From Terriglobia bacterium (GTDB lineage: Bacteria; Acidobacteriota; Thermoanaerobaculia; Thermoanaerobaculales; Thermoanaerobaculaceae): DNA of 64,000 nt. The notes beneath the pieces were generated by a model. It was not told where the DNA came from. It saw nothing but the letters and a program-made list of their open reading frames with translations, and ran no database searches. The stretch covers positions 418,001-482,000 of the forward strand of contig JAIQFQ010000001.1 in NCBI GenBank assembly GCA_020073245.1, in the 5' to 3' direction. Shown one piece after another: positions 1-8,059 of this stretch; position 1 is the first letter of the stretch; every line of letters starts with the position of its first letter. The position numbers and the translations under genes are program-made.

Positions 1-1446
1 ATCCTGCCCCTGGCGGAGGCGGTCCGGACCCCGCCGGTGCAGGGGCTCGTTGGCGAACGTCCGGCGTTTCTGCACCGGCCATCCCGCCGACGCGCCGCCG
101 CGGTCGCCGCGGTGTTCGCGGTGCTCGCCGTTGCGCTCGCGCGGGCCCCCGCGTGGGACGAGCTCCCGGTGGCCGCCCTGCTTGCCAGCATGGCGCTCCT
201 CGGAGTGCTGCTCGTGGCCGTCTCGCCGATCCTGGATCTGCTGGCGCGCGGCGCCGCGGGACCGCTCGCCCGCGCCGCCGAGGGCACCCCGATCCGCCTC
301 GCGATCGCCGCCCTGGCGGCCGGACGGCGGCGAGCGAGTTGGGGCGCCGGCGCGGTCGGTGTTGCCGTCGCCCTCGCCGTCGCCATCGGCACGATGGTGC
401 ATTCGTTTCGCACCACCGTGATCGACTGGGCCAACCAGGGGATGCGTGCCGACATCTGGATTCGTCCGCTCGCCGCGACCACGGGCGTTCAGGTCGGTCG
501 CCTCGATCCGGAGGTCGTCCGGGTGGCGGAGCGCCTGTTCGGCAAGGACGTGATCGATCCGTTTCACACCGCCACGGCGTACGCGGGCACGCAGCCTGTC
601 ACGCTCGCGGGGGGCGAGTTTGCCGTGGTGGCCCGCCGAGGCGGTGTCACGTTCCGCGACGGACGCGACTCCCGCGCCGTGTTCGCCGCGGCGCTCGCAC
701 ACCGGGCGGCCGTGGTCGGTGAGCCGTTCGCCAGCCGATTCGGCGTCTGTGAGGGCGACACGATCACCCTCCACGTGGCGGACGGCACGCTGAGCCGCAA
801 GGTCGAGGGCATCTTCTACGACTACTCGAACCAGCAGGGGATGGTGGTCATCGACCGCAACGATTTCCTGCGCCACTATCCGGACGACGGGCCGCGCGAG
901 CTGGCGCTCTTCCTGCCCTCCGGTGTCGACCCCGCCGCCGCTCGCGACCGGCTGCTCGCGGCCCTCGGTGGCCGCTTCTTCGTCGAGGCGTTGCTCAACC
1001 GCGAACTCAGGGCGGAGGTCGTCGCGATCTTCGACCGCACCTTCGCGATTACCCGCGCGCTTCAGGCCGTGGCCGCCGCGGTGGCGGTGCTCGCCGTGCT
1101 GACCGTGCTCTTCGCACTGCTCGGCGAGCGCCGGAGGGATCTCGCGCTCGTGCGCGCCCTCGGGGGCACACGCCTCCAGGTCGCAGGTGTCGTTGCGGCG
1201 CAGGCCGCGCTCCTGGGGGCGACTGGAGCCGCCGGTGGGCTGGTGGTCGGGCTGGCGATCGGGTTCGTCCTGGTGAAGGTCGTAAACGTCCAGTCGTTCG
1301 GATGGACCCTCCGATTCCTGCCCCCGTGGCCCTCGCTCGCGGTCACGGGGGCGCTGGTCACCCTGGCCTGCCTCCTCGCGGGGCTCGCGCCGGCGCTCGC
1401 CGCCGCTCGGATGCATCCAGCAGAAGCGTTGCGGGAGGAGGGGTAG
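1..1446 (+). CDS. FtsX-like ABC transporter permease, 5'-truncated by the window edge
   Basis: Frame 1 open from base 1; C-terminal FtsX/MacB-type segment (RRRDLALVRALGGTRLQVAGVV...ARMHPAEALREE). Confidence 0.85.
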   Translation: MLPLAEAVRTPPVQGLVGERPAFLHRPSRRRAAAVAAVFAVLAVALARAPAWDELPVAALLASMALLGVLLVAVSPILDLLARGAAGPLARAAEGTPIRLAIAALAAGRRRASWGAGAVGVAVALAVAIGTMVHSFRTTVIDWANQGMRADIWIRPLAATTGVQVGRLDPEVVRVAERLFGKDVIDPFHTATAYAGTQPVTLAGGEFAVVARRGGVTFRDGRDSRAVFAAALAHRAAVVGEPFASRFGVCEGDTITLHVADGTLSRKVEGIFYDYSNQQGMVVIDRNDFLRHYPDDGPRELALFLPSGVDPAAARDRLLAALGGRFFVEALLNRELRAEVVAIFDRTFAITRALQAVAAAVAVLAVLTVLFALLGERRRDLALVRALGGTRLQVAGVVAAQAALLGATGAAGGLVVGLAIGFVLVKVVNVQSFGWTLRFLPPWPSLAVTGALVTLACLLAGLAPALAAARMHPAEALREEG

Positions 1447-1447
1447 C

Positions 1448-2524
1448 ATGCTCAAGGCGCTGCGGCTTGCGGTCCTTGCACTGGTCCTGGCTGCCGCCGG
1501 CTGGGAGACGGCCGTCGCCCCGCCCTCGCTACACTTCCCCCGCGACCACGGGGCTCACCCCGCGTTCCGCACCGAGTGGTGGTACATGACCGGCCAACTC
1601 GGCGACTCGGGAAGTCGCCGGTACGGCTTCCAACTCACCTTCTTTCGGCAGGGGCTCGACCCTTCGGCGCCCGAGCCCGGCCAGTCGGCGCTCCGCGCTC
1701 ACCAGGTGCTGGCGGCGCACCTTGCGATCGGTGAGCTTGGCAGCGGGCGGATGCACTTCGCCGAGCGCAGGCGCCGGATCGGGGGCGGGCTTGCCGGTGC
1801 AGCCGACGACGACCTCGATCTCTTCCTCGAAGACTGGACGATGCGGCGAACGCAGGAGGGGACGGTCGTCATCGCTGCATCGGACCGCGGGACCGCCACC
1901 GCCCTCCGCCTGGAACTCGCGCCGGCCAAGCCGCTGGTGCTCCACGGCGAGGGCGGGTTCTCGCCCAAGGGTCCGGCACCCGGGAACGCCTCCGTGTACG
2001 TCTCGTGGACTCGGCTGGACGCGCGCGGGGTCCTCGCTCTCGGCGGAAGCACCGCGCAGGTTCAGGGACAGGTGTGGTTCGACCACGAGTGGGGGACGAG
2101 CCAGCTCGGCCCTGACATTGCAGGATGGGACTGGTTCGGACTCCGCCTGGCGGACGGGCGCGAGTTGATGCTCTACCGCCTTCGCCGGGAGGACGGTAGT
2201 GCAGCGAGCGAGTCGGCGGGAACGCTTGTCGAGCGTGACGGATCGTCGCGCCACCTCAGTTCGGCCGATCTTGTCCTCGAGGCGAAGACGTGGTGGACGA
2301 GTCCGCGCACGGGCGCCCGCTACCCCGCGACGTTTCATGTCACGCTTCCTCTCGCGGGGCTCGATCTCGAGGTGCGTCCCCAAATACCCGACTCGGAGAT
2401 CGACGGGCGGGGTTCGACCGGAACGGTGTACTGGGAAGGTCCCGTCGGTGTCGCAGGCTCCTCAACTGGGGAGGGGTACGCGGAGTTGACCGGCTACGTC
2501 GCGTCGATGGCCGGGAGGTTCTGA
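1448..2524 (+). CDS. AttH/CrtC-like (lipocalin-like) secreted protein
   Basis: N-terminal signal-like segment; HFPRDHGAHPAFRTEWWYMTGQL and WFDHEWGTSQ motifs typical of the AttH/hydroxyneurosporene synthase family. Confidence 0.8.
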   Translation: MLKALRLAVLALVLAAAGWETAVAPPSLHFPRDHGAHPAFRTEWWYMTGQLGDSGSRRYGFQLTFFRQGLDPSAPEPGQSALRAHQVLAAHLAIGELGSGRMHFAERRRRIGGGLAGAADDDLDLFLEDWTMRRTQEGTVVIAASDRGTATALRLELAPAKPLVLHGEGGFSPKGPAPGNASVYVSWTRLDARGVLALGGSTAQVQGQVWFDHEWGTSQLGPDIAGWDWFGLRLADGRELMLYRLRREDGSAASESAGTLVERDGSSRHLSSADLVLEAKTWWTSPRTGARYPATFHVTLPLAGLDLEVRPQIPDSEIDGRGSTGTVYWEGPVGVAGSSTGEGYAELTGYVASMAGRF

Positions 2525-2538
2525 CCAGGCGAGAGACT

Positions 2539-2749
2539 GTGGTCAGTGGTCCGTGGTCCGGAACAACACGCCGGGAAGCAAAGATCGTTCGAAGGTTCAC
2601 AGGTTCGAATGTTCGAAAGTTCAAAGACGACGCGAAATCGGGAAAAGGGAAGAAGGTAGAGGGTAGGGAGTCGAAGGTAGAGGAAAGACAACGCGCGGGT
2701 TCCGTCGCCGGGCTTTCCTCTTCCGTCTTCCCTCTCCCAATTCTTCCCG
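2539..2749. repeat. Compound intergenic repeat region: GTGGTCN heptads (2539-2561), GTTCGAAN tandem words (2587-2626), polypurine arm (2640-2687) and inverted polypyrimidine arm (2713-2749)
   Basis: GTGGTCAGTGGTCCGTGGTCCGG; GTTCGAAGGTTCACAGGTTCGAATGTTCGAAAGTTCAAAG; GGGAAAAGGGAAGAAGGTAGAGGG...GAGGAAAG followed by CTTTCCTCTTCCGTCTTCCCTCTCCCAATTCTTCCCG. Confidence 0.6.
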
Positions 2750-2919
2750 TACCTGCTCGACCGAAGGCAGGGCGATGGCGGAAGGCGGGTAGCCGCGCCG
2801 CCGAGAGTGGGCCGGATGCTAGGCGCGCGAACTCGTCGCACCGGAGTGTAGCCGGAGGCTACATGAGGATGCAAACGGGCGAGCGCAACAACGCAGACGG
2901 TCCGCTATCGGCAGCGCGC

Positions 2920-3417
2920 CTACTCCACGACGACGAGCACTTGGCCGCCCTCGACCGTGGCCCCCGGGGTCACCATGATCCGCTCGACGCGTCCGGGGCC
3001 CTCTGCACAGATCTGGTTCTCCATCTTCATCGCCTCGAGGACCACGAGCGGCTGACCCGCCTTCACCTCATCCCCCTCGGTCACGCCAACGCTCACGACC
3101 CGCCCGGGGATCGGCGCGCGTACCTCGTGGGGTCCAGCGTGGGCGACGGTGCCGCTGGCCGCCCGTTCGAGCGGTCCCCGCAAGCGCACCTCGAACTGCA
3201 GTTGGGCGAGCGAGACGCGCCAGTGGTCGCGAGAGAGACGCTGACTTGCCACGGCGAAGTTGCGCCCGTCCGGCCAGAACAGGGCGTCGAGGCCAGTGTG
3301 GACCGGGAGCATCTCGACGATGTGCGGGGTGTCGTCCACTATGACCTCCCACGCCCCGTCGAGCCGCCTGGCCGAAACCTCGACCCTGCGCCCGTCGCGC
3401 TCGATCCACCACCTCAT
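2920..3417 (-). CDS. Biotinyl domain (BCCP) subunit of acyl-CoA carboxylase
   Basis: EAMKMENQI biotinylation motif; start MRWWIERDG; 166 codons including stop; same strand as the adjacent biotin carboxylase. Confidence 0.87.
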   Translation of the reverse strand: MRWWIERDGRRVEVSARRLDGAWEVIVDDTPHIVEMLPVHTGLDALFWPDGRNFAVASQRLSRDHWRVSLAQLQFEVRLRGPLERAASGTVAHAGPHEVRAPIPGRVVSVGVTEGDEVKAGQPLVVLEAMKMENQICAEGPGRVERIMVTPGATVEGGQVLVVVE

Positions 3418-3436
3418 CCCCACCCCCCACCCGCAC

Positions 3437-3594
3437 CGTGGATCGTGGTTCGTGGCTCGTGGATCGTTCCCCCGCCCGCCCGGTTGACATCTGAGAGTAG
3501 ACGTTCGACTGGCACGACACGCACGCCGGCGTGCCCGCTCAGTGTGGCGCCCTCCGTCGTATGAGCCACAAACCACGAACCACGGGCCACGTTC
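3437..3594. repeat. Paired inverted heptad-repeat element B: (CGTGGNN)n at 3437-3466 and (NNCCACG)n at 3563-3594
   Basis: CGTGGATCGTGGTTCGTGGCTCGTGGATCG versus GAGCCACAAACCACGAACCACGGGCCACGTTC; about 23/28 identity after reverse complement. Confidence 0.85.
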
Positions 3595-5113
3595 ATTTCG
3601 GTTCCCTGCCTTGCGCGAGGCGGCGCCCGGCCAAGCGCCATTCGCGCCCGTCGCGCTCCGCCGCTTCGAACCCATTCTGTGGAAGGTGCTCCGCCTCTTG
3701 GGCCGCCAGCACGGCTGCCGCAACGATCGCCGCGCGCTCGAGTTCGGGATCTACCGCGGCTTCGAGCGCCTGCACCGGCGCGCGCGCCAGCAGCTCGTCG
3801 AGCAGCCCCGTGTGGAGCGCACCGGCCTGGAACTCAGGGATGTCCAACAGGAGTCTGAAGAGCGGCAGGGTGGTGGCGATCCCGGAGATCCGGTACTCCG
3901 TCAGCGCCTGCCGAAGCCGCGCGAGCGCCCGCGGTCTGTCCTCACCCCAGATCACGAGCTTCGCGAGGATCGGGTCGTAGTCCAGCGGCACGAGCGAGCC
4001 CTCCCGGACTCCGCTATCCACACGCACGCCCGGCCCGTGCGGTCGTTCCAGCTGATGGATGACGCCGGGCGAGGGAGCAAACCCCCGGAGCGGATCCTCG
4101 GCGTAGATCCGGCACTCCACGGCGTGGCCGCGTGGCACCACGTCGGACTGATGCAGCGGCAGGGCTTCCCCGAACGCTTCGCGGATCATGAGCTGGGCGA
4201 GGTCCACGCCGTACACGACCTCGGTCACCGGGTGCTCGACCTGAAGGCGCGTGTTGACTTCGAGGAAGTAGAACTCGCCCGACTGCCCGAGAAGGAATTC
4301 CACCGTGCCCGCCGAGCGGTAGCCGGCCGCGGCGGCGACCGCGATCGCCGCCTCGCCCAGGCGGTGGCGCAGCGCCGGGTTGACCGCGACCGACGGGCAC
4401 TCCTCGAAGACCTTCTGGTGGCGGCGCTGGAGCGAGCACTCGCGCTCGCCGAAGTGGACGAGCGAGCCGTGGCGGTCGCCCAGGATCTGTACCTCGACGT
4501 GGCGTGGGCGCTCGATCAGCTTCTCCGCGTACACACGCTCATCGGCGAAGAACGCCTTGCCCTCCGAGGATGCGCGCGCGAACGCCTCCTCCAGCTCGCC
4601 CTCGGTGCGCACGATGCGCATCCCCTTGCCGCCCCCGCCGCCGACGGCCTTGAGGAGAATGGGGTAGCCGATCGCTGCGGCTGCGGCTCTGGCGGCGGCC
4701 GCATCCGCCAGTGGTTCGCTGCCCGGCACCACAGGCACGCCGACGCGGCGGGCCACCTCGCGCGCGGCAGTCTTCGAGCCCAACAACTCGATGACCTCGG
4801 GGGGCGGACCGATCCACACGAGGCCTGCGCTCTCGACCGCGCGGGCGAACCCCGCGTTCTCGGCCAGGAACCCGTACCCGGGGTGGATTGCGCCGGCGCC
4901 GCTCGCCCGCGCGGCCTGGAGTACCGCACCCTGGTCGAGGTAGGAGGCGCGCGCTGGAGCCGGGCCGATGCGCACCGCGAGGTCAGCCGCCAGGACATGT
5001 GGCTGAATGCGGTCCGCGTCCGAGTACACCGCGACGCTTCCATGCCCTAGCTCGTGGCACGCCCGGATCAGCCGCACCGCGATCTCCCCCCGGTTCGCGA
5101 TGAGGATCCTCAT
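3593..5113 (-). CDS. Biotin carboxylase subunit of acyl-CoA carboxylase (PccA/MccA/AccC type)
   Basis: MRILIANRGEIAVRLIRACHELG, KAVGGGGGKGMR, EVNTRLQVEHPVTE motifs. The track ORF extends upstream only through the repeat (HTIHDPRTTIHGVGGG). Confidence 0.95.
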   Translation of the reverse strand: MRILIANRGEIAVRLIRACHELGHGSVAVYSDADRIQPHVLAADLAVRIGPAPARASYLDQGAVLQAARASGAGAIHPGYGFLAENAGFARAVESAGLVWIGPPPEVIELLGSKTAAREVARRVGVPVVPGSEPLADAAAARAAAAAIGYPILLKAVGGGGGKGMRIVRTEGELEEAFARASSEGKAFFADERVYAEKLIERPRHVEVQILGDRHGSLVHFGERECSLQRRHQKVFEECPSVAVNPALRHRLGEAAIAVAAAAGYRSAGTVEFLLGQSGEFYFLEVNTRLQVEHPVTEVVYGVDLAQLMIREAFGEALPLHQSDVVPRGHAVECRIYAEDPLRGFAPSPGVIHQLERPHGPGVRVDSGVREGSLVPLDYDPILAKLVIWGEDRPRALARLRQALTEYRISGIATTLPLFRLLLDIPEFQAGALHTGLLDELLARAPVQALEAAVDPELERAAIVAAAVLAAQEAEHLPQNGFEAAERDGREWRLAGRRLAQGREPK

Positions 5114-5127
5114 CCCCCCACCCACCC

Positions 5128-5238
5128 CGTGGATCGTGGTTCGTGGGTCGTGGATCGTGTGTTCGCCACACAGAACCAGCCGCGGCCCAAGAAGAGATCG
5201 TCTTTCTCGACCCACGAACTACAAACCACGAACCACGG
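5128..5238. repeat. Paired inverted heptad-repeat element C: (CGTGGNN)n at 5128-5159 and (NNCCACG)n at 5208-5238
   Basis: CGTGGATCGTGGTTCGTGGGTCGTGGATCG versus CGACCCACGAACTACAAACCACGAACCACGG; about 25/30 identity after reverse complement. Confidence 0.85.
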
Positions 5239-5240
5239 TT

Positions 5241-6788
5241 TCATAGAGGGATGTTTCCGTGCTTCTTCGCGGGCATCCAGTCGCGCTTGTTGGCGGCAAG
5301 CTGGAGCGCGGCGATCACACGCCGACGCGTCGTTCGCGGCGCGATCACGGCGTCGATGAACCCACGCTCCGCGGCCACCAGCGGGTTCGCGAACTTCTCG
5401 ACGTACTCGCGCACCAGCTCGGAGCGCCGCGCCTCAGGGTCGGGCGCGCTGTCGATCTCCCTCTTGTAGAGGATGTTGACGGCGCCCTGCGGCCCCATCA
5501 CCGCGATCTCCGCCGATGGGAAAGCGAAGTTGAAGTCGGTTCGGATGTGCTTCGATCCCATCACGCAGTAGGCGCCGCCGTACGCCTTGCGGGTGATGAC
5601 CGTGACCTTCGGGACGGTCGCCTCCGCGAGTGCGAAGAGCAGCTTGGCGCCCTGCCGGATGATCCCACCGTGCTCCTGCTCGACGCCCGGCAGGAACCCC
5701 GGCACGTCCTCCACGATGAGGAGGGGGACGTTGAAGGCATCACAGAAGCGCACGAAGCGCGCCCCCTTGACGGAGGCGTTGATGTCGAGCACACCGGCGA
5801 GGTGCGCCGGTTGGTTGGCCACAACCCCGACCGGCCGCCCGGCGAGACGGACGAAGCCCACAACGATGTTGCGCGCGAAGTGGGCGTGGACCTCGAAGAA
5901 CTCCCCTTCGTCCGCCAGCGAGCGGAGGAGCTCCTTGATGTCGTAGGGCTTGTTGGGGTCCTCCGGCACCAGCGCGTCGAGCGCACCGTCCTCGCGGTCG
6001 GGGGAATCCTGGGTGGGGCGCACCGGCGGGTCCGCTGCGTTGTTGGAGGGGATGAACCCCACCAGGCGGCGAATGCTCCCGAGCGTGTCGACGTCGTCCT
6101 CGCATGCGAAGTGGGCCACGCCCGAGATCTGGCTGTGGGTCGAAGCCCCGCCGAGCCGTTCCATCGTCACGTCCTCGTGCGTCACCGTGCGGATCACTTC
6201 GGGACCGGTCACGAACATGTAGCTCGTGTTCTTCGCCATGAACACGAAGTCGGTGATTGCGGGCGAATAGACCGCCCCACCCGCACACGGACCGAGGATC
6301 GCCGAGATCTGCGGCACCACGCCGGACGCGATGGTGTTGCGCAGGAAGATGTCGGCGTACCCGGCGAGAGAGACGACGCCTTCCTGGATGCGAGCTCCGC
6401 CCGAGTCGTTGAGGCCTATGATCGGGACCCCGAACTTGAGTGCGAGGTCCATGATCTTGCAGACCTTCTCGGCGTGCGCCTCCGAGAGCGAACCGCCGAA
6501 CACGGTGAAGTCCTGGGCGAAGACCGCGACCTGCCGTCCGTCGATACGCCCGAATCCGGTGACCACGCCGTCGCCGGGAATGCGTTGGCGCTGCATCCCG
6601 AAGTCGTGGCTGCGGTGGGCGACGAGCCGGTCCACCTCGTCAAAGCCGCCGGGGTCCAGCAGGAGGTCGAGACGTTCGCGGGCGGTGAGCTTGCCCGCAG
6701 CGTGCTGCTTGGAGATGCGCTCCTTGCCGCCCCCGTCCAGGCTCGCCGACTCCAAATCCTGCAGACGCTTGCGGACGTTGTCGCTCAC
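5241..6788 (-). CDS. Acyl-CoA carboxylase carboxyltransferase subunit (PccB/MccB type)
   Basis: Carboxyltransferase motifs ([71 protein letters not shown]); GTG start at 6788 more plausible than the longer ORF. Confidence 0.95.
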   Translation of the reverse strand: MSDNVRKRLQDLESASLDGGGKERISKQHAAGKLTARERLDLLLDPGGFDEVDRLVAHRSHDFGMQRQRIPGDGVVTGFGRIDGRQVAVFAQDFTVFGGSLSEAHAEKVCKIMDLALKFGVPIIGLNDSGGARIQEGVVSLAGYADIFLRNTIASGVVPQISAILGPCAGGAVYSPAITDFVFMAKNTSYMFVTGPEVIRTVTHEDVTMERLGGASTHSQISGVAHFACEDDVDTLGSIRRLVGFIPSNNAADPPVRPTQDSPDREDGALDALVPEDPNKPYDIKELLRSLADEGEFFEVHAHFARNIVVGFVRLAGRPVGVVANQPAHLAGVLDINASVKGARFVRFCDAFNVPLLIVEDVPGFLPGVEQEHGGIIRQGAKLLFALAEATVPKVTVITRKAYGGAYCVMGSKHIRTDFNFAFPSAEIAVMGPQGAVNILYKREIDSAPDPEARRSELVREYVEKFANPLVAAERGFIDAVIAPRTTRRRVIAALQLAANKRDWMPAKKHGNIPL

Positions 6789-6807
6789 GTCACCCCCCCG
6801 AACGTTG

Positions 6808-6822
6808 TCCGGCCGTGCCGGA
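6808..6822. promoter_or_regulatory. Palindrome in the divergent pccB-like / tldD-like intergenic region
   Basis: TCCGGC-CGT-GCCGGA perfect 6-bp arms. Confidence 0.35.
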
Positions 6823-6850
6823 AAGCGGTCTATGCTATCACGACGGTGCC

Positions 6851-8059
6851 ATGGAACGGGACCAGCCGACAGGCCTCGCAGAGCTCGCAACGGCGGTGAC
6901 GCGCGCCCGAATCCCGGGGCTCGAGGACCTCTACGTCGAGCGCCGGGCCGAATCGCTGTGGCGTCTGGCCGCCGGCCGCGTCGCCGCGCGCGAAACCTCA
7001 TTGCACGAGGGGGCGGCTGTGCGTCGTGCCGGCGTGTTGATATCCGGCGATGGACTCGATCGCTCGGTGCTGGCGAGCCTCCTGGGGATTGCCAGCCGAA
7101 CCCTGCCCGCGTTCTCGGTGCCGCGCTTCCCGGAGCCGCCCTCGCTCGAGCATGCCCTGGGTGAGTTGCCAACCGATTGGGTCGGCGTGCGGTGGCGGTG
7201 GACCTGGGCCGCCGTGCTCACGGGTCGAAGGGCAGTCACGGTGGCCCGCCCGCAGCTGGCGGAAGCGACCCTGGCCGACGGGCAGCGTGCCCTCTTCTGC
7301 TGGCCCCCGGTCACCGCCACACTGCCCGGGTCGGCTGATGTCCAATCTGTCGCCGCTGTGCGAGCCGGCAAGGTCCGCGTGCTGCTTGCTCCGGCCGCCG
7401 CGATTGTGCTGCTCCACGAGCTCGTAGGCCACCCGCTCGAGGCCGACCTCCTGCTCGAGGGCGCGTCGCCGTGGAGCCGGCGCATCGGCGAGCGCATCGT
7501 TCGGCTGCCGCTCTCCGTCACGGATGACCCCACGCGGTTCGACCTCCCGGGTGGCTTCAGCGCGGATGACGAGGGCACTGCGGCGGCCCCGCGCGCGTTG
7601 CTCGCCGAAGGCGTGTTGGCCGGGGCGCTGGCCGACCGGCGGACCGCTGGGGCCCTGGGCGTCGATCCGGGGAACGCCCGACGAGCCGGGGTGCACTCAC
7701 CTCCGAGGCCGCGGATTTCTAACCTGGTCGTGACCGCCGGTAATCTCCTGCTGGAGCCTCCGCGCGCCGACGCGTCGATCGAGGTGCTGGCGCTTGCGTC
7801 CGGGACCCTGGAGCGCGCATCCGGCATGGTTCTGCTGCGTGTGCGGAGAGCGTTCGCCCTCCGCCGTGGGGCGCGCCGGCAGGCCCTCGCGCCGTTCACG
7901 CTGGCCGGAACGGTGGAGACCGTCACAAACGGTCTGTTGGCGGTCGCGGAGCCGTCGACTCGCACCTCCGAGCCGGGGTGGTGTGCCAAGGACGGCGAAG
8001 TGGTCCCGACAGGCGGCTTCGCACCGTGGCTGCTCCTCGACGGATTGGAGGTGCGGTGA
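6851..8059 (+). CDS. TldD-like metalloprotease family protein
   Basis: [18 protein letters not shown] (HExxxH motif of TldD) and TldD/PmbA-like C-terminal half. Confidence 0.82.
   Translation: MERDQPTGLAELATAVTRARIPGLEDLYVERRAESLWRLAAGRVAARETSLHEGAAVRRAGVLISGDGLDRSVLASLLGIASRTLPAFSVPRFPEPPSLEHALGELPTDWVGVRWRWTWAAVLTGRRAVTVARPQLAEATLADGQRALFCWPPVTATLPGSADVQSVAAVRAGKVRVLLAPAAAIVLLHELVGHPLEADLLLEGASPWSRRIGERIVRLPLSVTDDPTRFDLPGGFSADDEGTAAAPRALLAEGVLAGALADRRTAGALGVDPGNARRAGVHSPPRPRISNLVVTAGNLLLEPPRADASIEVLALASGTLERASGMVLLRVRRAFALRRGARRQALAPFTLAGTVETVTNGLLAVAEPSTRTSEPGWCAKDGEVVPTGGFAPWLLLDGLEVR

Noticed and set aside
2587-2626. GGTTCGAAT-type words resembling tRNA T-loops
   Set aside because: No acceptor, D or anticodon arms can be built around them; they are better described as tandem words.
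3542-5050. 502-aa + strand ORF opposite biotin carboxylase
   Set aside because: Shadow ORF that begins in the heptad repeat; the sense strand is unambiguous biotin carboxylase.
5114-5127. Canonical four-tract G-quadruplex at the biotin carboxylase start
   Set aside because: The mRNA-sense run GGGGTGGGTGGGGGG has only three separated G-tracts, so a standard G3 quadruplex is not clearly supported; noted only as a G-rich start context.
3437-5238. Possible CRISPR-like array (repeat-spacer-repeat) in the carboxylase gaps
   Set aside because: Units are 7 bp, arms are inverted instead of direct, spacers are of unequal length (48 and 96 nt), and no cas genes are present.
5259-6899. 546-aa + strand ORF opposite the carboxyltransferase gene
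   Set aside because: Shadow ORF; the - strand has clear carboxyltransferase motifs.
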